Shown: positions 1 to 5,813 of the stretch, piece after piece
Layout: each line of letters begins with the position of its first letter
Numbering within the stretch: the stretch's first letter is position 1
Assembly: GCA_000746705.1 (NCBI GenBank)
Contig: JOTC01000022.1
Span: 1 to 9,171 of the forward strand
DNA from: Marine Group I thaumarchaeote SCGC AAA799-O18
GTDB lineage: Archaea; Thermoproteota; Nitrososphaeria; Nitrososphaerales; Nitrosopumilaceae
DNA length: 9,171 bases
Direction of reading: 5' to 3'
The notes under the pieces: generated by a model
Database searches by the model: none
The model's input: the letters and a program-made list of their open reading frames with translations, nothing else
Told to the model about the DNA's origin: nothing
Position numbers and translations under genes: made by a program

Positions 1-99
1 GTGGTTATTTTCTGACCTTTCACCAAAGGCTGTGCAACAACTGGTATGTCTTTTACCTTAATTGTGCTAGTTCCTCTTTTTTGAACTAGATCGACATTT
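1..99 (+). repeat. Left copy of exact 99-base inverted repeat
   Basis: The reverse complement of bases 1-99 is identical to 4034-4132. Identity stops on the inner side at base 100 versus 4033. The outer side coincides with the window edge, so the repeat could be longer. It lies inside the minus-strand coding frame at 311-1. Confidence 0.97.
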
Positions 100-311
100 G
101 GACCGGCAGCCTTAAGCTGATCTTTCTGGAATTGCTTGAAGGTTTCTCCAGCCCAGTTTTTGACATTTTCTACATTTGCAGTTGAAGTGCCTCTTTTTGT
201 GGTTATTTTTACCATACCATGAAGTCTCTTATCCTGATCATATACTTTCGTAAGCTGATCTGATGATAATTCATTATAGTAGCTTACATTTTTGTAAAAT
301 TGAAATGTCAC
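1..311 (-). CDS. Unrecognised protein, partial; continues off the left edge
   Basis: An open minus-strand frame starts at a GTG (311-309), directly after an in-frame TAA (317-315), and runs off the left edge after 103 codons. I do not recognise the family. The product is soluble-looking, rich in Lys, Gln and Thr, with no membrane segment or signal peptide. It carries the hexapeptide KRGTST twice, at residues 39-44 and 78-83, each preceded by short hydrophobic/Thr runs (VKITT, VDLVQ), which suggests an internal duplication. The last 99 bases recur inverted at 4034-4132. There the same frame continues for 19 more residues (QISEPIKTQYGYHIIKRLL) to a stop, so the full protein is probably about 123 residues with a parvulin-like (PpiC) C-terminal end. 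The start is doubtful: no clear promoter is seen, and an ATG at residue 33 (215-213) or a 5' truncation are alternatives. Confidence 0.5.
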   Translation of the reverse strand, partial: MTFQFYKNVSYYNELSSDQLTKVYDQDKRLHGMVKITTKRGTSTANVENVKNWAGETFKQFQKDQLKAAGPNVDLVQKRGTSTIKVKDIPVVAQPLVKGQKIT

Positions 312-314
312 TTG

Positions 315-322
315 TTATTTAT
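315..322 (+). promoter_or_regulatory. TATA-like box for the FilR1-type regulator
   Basis: TTATTTAT is centred about 26 bases before the ATG at 345, the spacing expected for an archaeal TATA box with a leaderless transcript. This favours 345 over the upstream TTG (300) and ATG (324) as start. The call rests on position and composition only. Confidence 0.35.
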
Positions 323-344
323 TATGTTGAAAAAATACAATGAT

Positions 345-1148
345 ATGACAAAAATATATGAGAAAGTAGCAGAGAATTTTTTAGAGCTTGCTAGTCTACA
401 GAGACTTAATATTCTCTTTAAACTATTGGAAAGAAATCGAAAGAGGATCGAACCACTAGCCAAAGAATTAGATGCAACAAAGCAGGAGATTCATAGAAAT
501 CTAGTGCGTTTAGAACAGAGTGGGTTAATAACAAAGGATAGGGAAGGTAAGTACCGTCTTACTACTTTTGGACGAACTATCTGTGCTGAAATACCATCGA
601 TATTATTTTTGTCACAGTATAGAGATTATTTTTCAGATCATGACTTTGGTGATATACCAGTAAAGTTTGTTATGCGTGCAGGTCAGCTTGCGACTGGTTT
701 ACATGTTAAAGGGATAACTAAAACATTAGAAAAATGGAAATCTGTTTATAAAAATGCAAATAAATACATTTACGAAATCTTATCAGAAATACCAGCAGAT
801 CTTTTTGATCCTGTAGTTAAAAAAATAAAAAATGGCATTAAATATCAATATATTGTTTCGGAGTCTGCAATTGTACCTGAAGGTAGAATAACAATGCTAA
901 AAAAATCAGGTTTTTATGGATTGATAGAAAAGGGTCTTATAGAAAGAAAAATGATAAAGTCAGTTCAGGTTGTTACTGTTTTAAATGAAAAAGAGGCATG
1001 TATTTTTTTCCCAAATAGGAATGGTGAAGCTGATCTTACCGAAATGTTTTACAGTGATAATGATATGTTTCATGAATGGTGTTTAGATTATTTTAGGTAT
1101 TGCTGGTATGGTTCTGATATTTTTCAGGAAAGTAAGTTAAAAGATTAG
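345..1148 (+). CDS. Winged-helix transcriptional regulator, FilR1/DUF1724-like
   Basis: Predicted DNA-binding regulator of 267 residues. Residues 10-80 form a winged helix: a helical run (NFLELASLQRLNILFKL), a helix-turn-helix with recognition helix around ATKQEIHRNLVRLEQSGLI (44-62), and a wing ending in KYRLTTFG. Residues 85-250 resemble the middle domain of archaeal FilR1-type regulators (formerly DUF1724), with typical segments DFGDIP, LEKWK, ERKM, a strand ending FFPNRNGEADL and a C-terminal MFYSDND...FHEWCLDYF. That domain is thought to sense a ligand; none can be named here. I chose the ATG at 345 because it begins the family-like N-terminus and has a TATA-like box at about -26; a longer form from ATG 324 is possible. 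The cyclase gene follows after 9 bases, so the regulator probably controls its own operon. The family call is from recalled motifs. Confidence 0.8.
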   Translation: MTKIYEKVAENFLELASLQRLNILFKLLERNRKRIEPLAKELDATKQEIHRNLVRLEQSGLITKDREGKYRLTTFGRTICAEIPSILFLSQYRDYFSDHDFGDIPVKFVMRAGQLATGLHVKGITKTLEKWKSVYKNANKYIYEILSEIPADLFDPVVKKIKNGIKYQYIVSESAIVPEGRITMLKKSGFYGLIEKGLIERKMIKSVQVVTVLNEKEACIFFPNRNGEADLTEMFYSDNDMFHEWCLDYFRYCWYGSDIFQESKLKD

Positions 1149-1157
1149 TGATATGAA

Positions 1158-2030
1158 ATGAAACAGAATAAAATTAAAAAAGCAGTTTCAAATAAAGCTA
1201 AAAAAGTAAAACGAATGTTAAAAACTTCTAAGCACTCAACGCAGATGCTTTCTGGAAGTACAAATTCTAAATCCTATGTTGAAATGATTTTTCAAGAGGG
1301 CGAAAAAACTGTTGATTCGAATACGTTGATGAAAAAAGCTCAGGAAAGAGTATTGAATTCCGTAAAGAATGGTCTTGAATATCCTCCGTTTGTTGATAAG
1401 TCTGAGCAGTTTTTACGTAACCATGTTAATTCTAGAGTACATATTTTTGTAATGTATATAGATTTAGTCGGTTCAACGAATATGTCATTATCGTTACCGG
1501 AAGAAAAAGTTGTTACTATTATAAGCTCATTTGCTCAAGAAATGGCGTATACTGTTACTCAATTTGGTGGTTATATGCTAAAATTTGTAGGTGATGCTGT
1601 ACTTGCGTATTTTAATGCAGAAAATGATCTAATTTATCCTGCTGATAATATTGTTAATTGTGCAAAATCCATGTTAAGGGTTCTAACTGAGAGTATTAAT
1701 CCGGTACTGACCGATAATGGTTATCCTCCACTTGCAGCCAAGATTGGTATTGATCATGGTCAAAACATTATTGTTCGTTATGGTTCAGACAAAAGAAAAT
1801 CTCATGTTGATATTTTAGGTCCATCTATGAACATGGCAGCTAAAATCCAAAACATGGCAAAACCTAATCAGCTTCTCATAGGTGGAGATGTCTATGATAA
1901 ACTTCATCCAGAAACGCAAAAGTCATTCAAGAAAAAAACATTCAGTGAAGGAAAGTGGAAATATAAACATAGAAAAACAGGCGAACCATATCAAATCTTT
2001 GCATATACTTTAGATGAAATTATCAATTAG
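1158..2030 (+). CDS. Class III adenylate/guanylate cyclase domain protein
   Basis: Predicted nucleotidyl cyclase of 290 residues making a cyclic nucleotide (probably cAMP) from NTP. The catalytic domain spans about residues 93-285. Visible residues are the two metal-binding aspartates D102 (in YIDLVGST) and D146 (in KFVGDAVLA), 44 residues apart as in characterised enzymes, the adenine-specifying pair K142 and D218 (in VDILGPSMN), and the transition-state asparagine N225. The usual arginine four residues later is lysine here (K229, in NMAAKIQ). The first 25 residues are strongly basic (MKQNKIKKAV, then KAKKVKRMLK), with no signal peptide or membrane helix, so the enzyme looks cytosolic; the basic tail might bind nucleic acid or membrane. 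It lies 9 bases after the regulator and 11 bases before the HD-GNAT gene. Domain assignment is firm; activity and product are inferred. Confidence 0.88.
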   Translation: MKQNKIKKAVSNKAKKVKRMLKTSKHSTQMLSGSTNSKSYVEMIFQEGEKTVDSNTLMKKAQERVLNSVKNGLEYPPFVDKSEQFLRNHVNSRVHIFVMYIDLVGSTNMSLSLPEEKVVTIISSFAQEMAYTVTQFGGYMLKFVGDAVLAYFNAENDLIYPADNIVNCAKSMLRVLTESINPVLTDNGYPPLAAKIGIDHGQNIIVRYGSDKRKSHVDILGPSMNMAAKIQNMAKPNQLLIGGDVYDKLHPETQKSFKKKTFSEGKWKYKHRKTGEPYQIFAYTLDEIIN

Positions 2031-2041
2031 AAGTGGTTCAA

Positions 2042-3376
2042 ATGGAAAAAACCTCTCCTAAAATTTTTAATGTTACGCAACTTAAGAATGAAGTTATTAA
2101 TCTAGCTGAAAAAAATGGATTTATCGAATCATGTTATAGAGCAATGCTTGATTACACCATTAAGAATCTTCAATCAAGTGGCTTGGGAGAAAAATATTAT
2201 GGATATCATAATATTGATCACTTGTTAGAAATTCCTTTAGGTACATTATTAGTCGGTGACTCAAAACAGATTCCTAATCTATCAGATGAAGATTTAAAGT
2301 ATCTATTTGTTTCAGCGATTTTTCATGACTTTGAGCCAGATAAAATTATTGATAAACCTTCTGAAGATAATGTTTTAAAAAACTTAACATCAGATCACAA
2401 AATTAAAAATCTAATTGCACAGTCAGGAACAGATTTTGAAATTATCAAGGCTCTAATACTTAGAACTGCGTATCCTTGGAGTGGAAAATTAAAAGAGAAC
2501 GGTGAAAAATCTATTCAAAAATGTTTTGATTGTTCTAATATTACAAAAAATAATCCCAAAAAACAAGAGCATTTTCTTTGGTTAGGTTGGTTACTTTCAG
2601 TGATTGATCGTATGACAAGTTATGCACTAGGTAACTTTTCAAAAGCTATGCATGTGGCAAAAATGAACTCACATGCGCTTGGGTGGCACCCAGATGTGTT
2701 AGTTCAGCGTTCTGTATCTTATTTTGATGATTTGACCAAAAATGAACCGGAAATGTGTAATCTAGTTTTAAAATGTCTATCAAAAGAAATGAAGGAGAAT
2801 TTTATGAATAATATTCAAATGTTTAGAGAATTACGTGAACAAGAATTAAAGATTCAAAGTGATTTTACAAATAAAAAACTAAAATTTATGATTAGGATGG
2901 AGCAGATGAAAACTAAACCAAGTGATGGTTTTGTTAATACATTACAATCGATTTTCTTAGAATTACCAAAACCATTACGGTTTAATGAGGAAAATTTTAA
3001 TGAATCATTATCTGATTCAGAAATAATTTTGACAACTTTACGCTTGAATAGTTTAGATGGATCAATCATTGGTTTTGCAAAGGGTGGACCACTAGAAAAT
3101 TATAATTTGCGAGCTGAGATCAATGATGAAAATTATGGTAAAAGAAATACTATATTTTTAGAACCTATAGCGTTGAGTATGGGTTATTGGGGACTTGGTG
3201 CCGGACATAAACTGAGACAATCATTTCTTATGCAGGCACATACAATGAATTATGAATATCTAACAAGTTTTGCATTTAGGGATGTAATTTCTGGCCGTGT
3301 TAATAGTATGGAGAAGGCGGAATTTGTTACTAAGTTTGATCCCGAACGTTGGGATTATTTCCGTGTACATTTGTAA
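2042..3376 (+). CDS. HD-domain phosphohydrolase-like protein with C-terminal GNAT-like domain
   Basis: Two-part protein of 444 residues from ATG 2042, or 447 from GTG 2033 (numbering below uses GTG 2033). The N-terminal half (about 30-260) carries an HD-type metal site: H59 and H63 in YHNIDHLLE, H98-D99 in AIFHDFEP, and D192 in SVIDRMTSY, matching the H...HD...D pattern of metal-dependent phosphohydrolases. A charged linker (about 262-295) leads to a C-terminal half (about 305-447) that looks like a GNAT acyltransferase: a strand with IIGFAKGGPLE, then LEPIALSMGYWGLGAGHKLRQSF, where GLGAGHKL fits the acyl-CoA-binding Q/R-x-x-G-x-G/A loop followed by a helix. The HD half could hydrolyse a nucleotide (perhaps the cyclic product of the preceding cyclase) and the other half could acylate a protein or small molecule; both substrates are unknown. 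I prefer ATG 2042 over GTG, 11 bases after the cyclase stop. The GNAT assignment is less certain than the HD one. Confidence 0.72.
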   Translation: MEKTSPKIFNVTQLKNEVINLAEKNGFIESCYRAMLDYTIKNLQSSGLGEKYYGYHNIDHLLEIPLGTLLVGDSKQIPNLSDEDLKYLFVSAIFHDFEPDKIIDKPSEDNVLKNLTSDHKIKNLIAQSGTDFEIIKALILRTAYPWSGKLKENGEKSIQKCFDCSNITKNNPKKQEHFLWLGWLLSVIDRMTSYALGNFSKAMHVAKMNSHALGWHPDVLVQRSVSYFDDLTKNEPEMCNLVLKCLSKEMKENFMNNIQMFRELREQELKIQSDFTNKKLKFMIRMEQMKTKPSDGFVNTLQSIFLELPKPLRFNEENFNESLSDSEIILTTLRLNSLDGSIIGFAKGGPLENYNLRAEINDENYGKRNTIFLEPIALSMGYWGLGAGHKLRQSFLMQAHTMNYEYLTSFAFRDVISGRVNSMEKAEFVTKFDPERWDYFRVHL

Positions 3377-3382
3377 TCATAC

Positions 3383-3391
3383 TTTAAATTA
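3383..3391 (+). promoter_or_regulatory. TATA-like box for the DUF2203 gene
   Basis: TTTAAATTA lies in the 36-base gap after the HD-GNAT gene, centred 26 bases before ATG 3413. It suggests a separate leaderless transcript for the DUF2203 and UbiA pair. The call is positional only. Confidence 0.4.
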
Positions 3392-3412
3392 TTCAATCCT
3401 TGACTATGTTTT

Positions 3413-3811
3413 ATGAATTCATATTTTTCTGTTAATGATGCTAACAAAATTCTCCCTGTTGTAATTAAGAAATTTAGTTATGCCAAAAAATTGAAGGCGG
3501 AAGTTATGAAAATGGAACATCAGTTATCTTCTAACGTTTCAACTTCAACTATAGATGAACATGTTATTATCAAACGAAAATTTAATTCTATGGTCACAAA
3601 ATTTTATCAGTCAATAGAAGACTTAGAAAGTACAGGTGTTGTTTTGAAAGGACTTGATGATGGTCTGCTTGATTTTCCTGCAAAACGTTTTGATGAAGAA
3701 ATATGGCTTTGTTGGAAAGAAGGGGAAACTGAAATTAAATTTTGGCATGAAAAGAATACTGGTTTTATGGGAAGAAAACCAATTAGTGTAAGTAATGAAT
3801 CATTAGTGTAA
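3413..3811 (+). CDS. DUF2203 family protein
   Basis: Small soluble protein of 132 residues, the usual size for DUF2203. The N-terminal half opens with YFSVNDANKILPVV (4-17), the family's start motif, and forms long helices (about 10-75). The C-terminal half carries the family signature: GVVLKGLDDGLLDFPAKRF (75-93), WLCWKEGETEIKFWH (98-112) and GFMGRKPI (117-124). The conserved Asp, Trp, Cys, Glu, His and Arg residues look like a binding or active site, but no biochemical function is known to me for the family. Its stop codon shares one base with the ATG of the UbiA gene (taATG), so the two are translationally linked. A TATA-like box at about -26 supports this start. Confidence 0.85.
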   Translation: MNSYFSVNDANKILPVVIKKFSYAKKLKAEVMKMEHQLSSNVSTSTIDEHVIIKRKFNSMVTKFYQSIEDLESTGVVLKGLDDGLLDFPAKRFDEEIWLCWKEGETEIKFWHEKNTGFMGRKPISVSNESLV

Positions 3812-4047
3812 TGATTTCTGCTTGGTTACGTGTAATACGCGTTCGATTTCTATTGGCTTCAATAATAGCAGTAACCGTAGGTTTGGTAATTACTTGGTGG
3901 TATACTAATAATATCAGTATATTTGATGCCATACTTACAATGGCTGGCGTACTAGCTCTTCATGCTAGTGTAGATTTACTTAATGATTATTGGGATTTTA
4001 AACGTGGAATAGATACTGTATCGCATAAAACAAAAATGTCGATCTAG
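3811..4047 (+). pseudogene. UbiA-family prenyltransferase, 5' fragment cut at an inverted-repeat joint
   Basis: UbiA enzymes attach polyprenyl chains to aromatic or lipid acceptors in the membrane, for example in quinone synthesis (MenA-like) or archaeal lipid synthesis; the acceptor cannot be told here. Visible are a first transmembrane helix (about 10-30), a second (about 38-54), and the first Asp-rich Mg-diphosphate motif NDYWDFKRGID (N58, D59, D62, D68). The frame ends after 78 codons, whereas the family is about 280-300 residues with a second Asp-rich motif and seven or so more helices. Residues 74-77 (TKMS) still fit the family, in which Gly-Gly-Thr-Gly usually follows; the next base belongs to the 99-base inverted copy, and the stop TAG is inside it. 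The break coincides with the shared heptamer aaatgtc (4034-4040). It is therefore more likely an artefactual or rearranged joint than an old pseudogene. Confidence 0.8.
4034..4040. other. Microhomology at a probable fold-back joint
   Basis: The heptamer aaatgtc is where the two sources meet. On the left it encodes the end of the UbiA part (Lys-Met-Ser); on the right it is the start of the inverted copy of the left-edge gene (Asn-Val). A short shared word joining two nearby segments in opposite orientation is typical of strand-displacement amplification chimeras and of fold-back rearrangements. Confidence 0.75.
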
Positions 4048-4132
4048 TTCAAAAAAGAGGAACTAGCACAATTAAGGTAAAAGACATACCAGTTGTTGCA
4101 CAGCCTTTGGTGAAAGGTCAGAAAATAACCAC
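4034..4132 (-). repeat. Right copy of exact 99-base inverted repeat
   Basis: Identical to the reverse complement of bases 1-99. Its left end lies at the break in the UbiA gene. At its right end the coding frame of the left-edge gene continues without interruption into 4133-4193. Confidence 0.97.
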
Positions 4133-4193
4133 TCAAATTTCAGAACCAATTAAAACACAATATGGCTACCACATCATCAAAAGATTATTGTAA
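4035..4193 (+). pseudogene. 3' end of the left-edge gene, parvulin (PpiC)-like C-terminus
   Basis: An open frame without start codon. Residues from Asn-Val onward repeat the end of the 311-1 gene (VDLVQKRGTST, then DIPVVAQPLVKGQKI). Past 4132 it adds QISEPIKTQYGYHIIKRLL and stops with TAA at 4191-4193. The segment ISEPIKTQYGYHIIK closely matches the last strand of parvulin-type prolyl isomerases (usual form G-E-I-S-E-P-V-K-T-x-F-G-Y-H-I-I-K). The preceding residues do not look like a normal parvulin. Either the protein is a divergent parvulin relative, or a second joint near 4132 fuses it to a real parvulin end. It abuts the convergent helicase stop at 4194. Confidence 0.55.
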
Positions 4194-5690
4194 CTAAAAA
4201 AAATCATCAATAACTCGATCAGTTTTTTCAAGATGCTTTGTTAATTTATCTGCCATATTACTTGCTGATTTAATCTTTCTTTTTCCAATCCAGTAGTAGG
4301 CCTCATCTATGGTATCCTTCGCAATTAATACGATTAAATGGCCACTATCTTTTCTACCAGTTCTTCCTCTTCTTTGAACAAATCTTATTGAACTTGGAAC
4401 GTTGTCATAAAAAATTACCATGTTCACATCCGAAATATCTAAACCTTCCTCACCAACCCGAGTCGCAACGAGTACCTTCGTTATACCATCCCGAAATTTT
4501 TGAACAATTTCTATCTGCTTTTTTTGTTTTAGTCCAGCATCACCAGCCTTACCAATCAAAATTTCTGCTGAAATATTCATATCAACTAATTTTTTATGTA
4601 TAACATTAACAGAATCACGATAACTGGAAAAGATCAGGATCTTAGAATCTGTATTCCGTAAAATCTCTTCTAGTTTGTTAATTTTAGGATGCTCAATATT
4701 CTTTGCTTGAGCGTCTTTCGCTAAATTAATTGCAGTAGTAAAGTTTGGATCAGATTCAAAAAGCTCTTTGATTCCAGCACCCTTTTTATTTTTAGTCCGT
4801 TCACAGAATTTAAGAAATGTTGTAATACCATGTGCCTCAAAAATATTCAATGCGTATGTTATTCTAATTGCTGTAAACAATGGTTTTGCAGAGCGACGAT
4901 TTTGCTTTAATACAAATTGTCTAGCGTTAAGCAACTGTGACAACGATTTATTGTCAGAAAGTCTAAGACCATTTCTTCTAAGTTCTTTGTACCGTTGGTC
5001 TAATGCAAGCTTGATATATCTTTGAATAATTCTCATCTCAGGTGACAGATCTACTTGAATCCACTCGGTACTAGTATCCTGAAGATATGGTTTTACATCA
5101 GGACTTGAATCATTGCGTTCAGCTATACCTTTAATGTGTAAATTATCACAAACCTCCTTTGCTTTTTCCTTTTCACTGGGTAGTGTTGCGGTCATTCCAA
5201 GTATTCGTGTATTGCATATGTTCAGCCGTTCGGCAATTGTCACATATGCATAATCACCAACTGCCCTATGCGCCTCATCAAAAATGACTAAACTAAATTG
5301 ATCAACATCAACTATTTTTCGAATAATATCGTTTCTGGCTATTTCAGGTGTTGCACAGATTATACTGTTTATCCAGAGTTTTTTTCTTTTTGCGAGTAAA
5401 TCCTCACCAGTTATCAATGCAATATCATCCAGTTTTACTGTGTTCACTAAAAATTCGTAATGCTGATTTACCAAAACCCTAGTTGGTGCTAAAAACAATA
5501 TACCACCTTTTCTCTTAGAAAGAAAGTCAGCAATAACATGCAACGCGACAGTTGTTTTACCTAATCCTGTTGGTAGTACAATTAACGAATTTTCAGTTTT
5601 TGCGTGTAGTGCTAGATTAATTTGGTAATCTCTTTCTTCGATAGAATTTGGGACAATAAATTCATGCTCAACATTTTTTGTCATCAACAT
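4194..5690 (-). CDS. Hef/FANCM-type SF2 DNA helicase, nuclease domain absent
   Basis: ATP-dependent helicase of the Hef/MPH1/FANCM group, expected to remodel stalled forks and branched DNA. In residues counted from GTG 5696: Q-motif-like ERDYQ (21-25), Walker A LPTGLGKT (41-48), motif Ia APTRVLVNQ (70-78), DEAH box (140-143), motif III TATLP (169-173), a helical insert typical of Hef (about 215-340), motif IV ILIFSSYRDS (353-362), motif V ATRVGEEGLDIS (411-422) and motif VI QRRGRTGR (441-448). The protein ends at about residue 500, whereas euryarchaeal Hef goes on with an ERCC4 nuclease and HhH region to about 750 residues. The end looks natural, since no nuclease remnant follows and the convergent stop is adjacent. 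Starts at GTG 5696, ATG 5690 and ATG 5684 are all possible; I use 5690, short of a TATA-like box at 5729-5722. Confidence 0.9.
   Translation of the reverse strand: MLMTKNVEHEFIVPNSIEERDYQINLALHAKTENSLIVLPTGLGKTTVALHVIADFLSKRKGGILFLAPTRVLVNQHYEFLVNTVKLDDIALITGEDLLAKRKKLWINSIICATPEIARNDIIRKIVDVDQFSLVIFDEAHRAVGDYAYVTIAERLNICNTRILGMTATLPSEKEKAKEVCDNLHIKGIAERNDSSPDVKPYLQDTSTEWIQVDLSPEMRIIQRYIKLALDQRYKELRRNGLRLSDNKSLSQLLNARQFVLKQNRRSAKPLFTAIRITYALNIFEAHGITTFLKFCERTKNKKGAGIKELFESDPNFTTAINLAKDAQAKNIEHPKINKLEEILRNTDSKILIFSSYRDSVNVIHKKLVDMNISAEILIGKAGDAGLKQKKQIEIVQKFRDGITKVLVATRVGEEGLDISDVNMVIFYDNVPSSIRFVQRRGRTGRKDSGHLIVLIAKDTIDEAYYWIGKRKIKSASNMADKLTKHLEKTDRVIDDFF
4196..4203 (-). terminator. Possible T-run terminator at the helicase 3' end
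   Basis: The minus strand has eight consecutive T's covering the last two Phe codons and the first base of the stop codon of the helicase gene. Archaeal termination often uses such U-runs without a hairpin. The run is also forced by the Phe-Phe codons, so the call is weak. Confidence 0.25.
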
Positions 5691-5721
5691 TATCACTATA
5701 TACTAATTTATGCTTATTCTG

Positions 5722-5729
5722 ATTTTATA
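5722..5729 (-). promoter_or_regulatory. TATA box candidate for the helicase gene
   Basis: The minus strand reads TATAAAAT here, which would place transcription start near 5699, a few bases before the candidate GTG/ATG starts (5696, 5690). A second AT-rich box (ATAAATTA, 5711-5704) would instead suit a leaderless start at ATG 5684. Confidence 0.4.
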
Positions 5730-5785
5730 GTTTTGACTCAAAAATTTTACAGAATTTGATAATTGTTTAAGGTTAAACTTTCATC

Positions 5786-5793
5786 TTATATTA
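5786..5793 (+). promoter_or_regulatory. TATA box candidate for dCMP deaminase and polymerase operon
   Basis: TTATATTA is centred about 25 bases before ATG 5814, fitting a leaderless transcript. It supports ATG 5814 over the in-frame TTG at 5763. It shares the 117-base divergent spacer with the helicase promoter. Confidence 0.45.
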
Positions 5794-5813
5794 GAGAGGA
5801 TAAAATTACTCTC

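Noticed and set aside
300..344. Longer N-terminus of the FilR1-like regulator from TTG 300 or ATG 324.
   Set aside because: The extra residues do not resemble the family, TTG is a weak start, and the TATA-like box at 315-322 fits ATG 345. ATG 324 remains possible.
2854..3069. An antisense open frame inside the HD-GNAT gene, and similar antisense frames inside the helicase and polymerase genes.
   Set aside because: These are low-complexity reverse readings of clearly coding DNA with no recognisable motifs or promoters.
1..4132. A 4.1-kb element bounded by 99-base inverted repeats, resembling a transposon with terminal repeats.
   Set aside because: It contains no transposase or recombinase, only chromosomal-type genes. 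The repeat is coding sequence of a flanking gene, one end cuts a UbiA gene at a microhomology, and no target-site duplication can be seen.
5763..5813. Extended dCMP deaminase from TTG 5763.
   Set aside because: It would cover the likely TATA box, and the added residues are not family-like. ATG 5814 gives the usual N-terminus.
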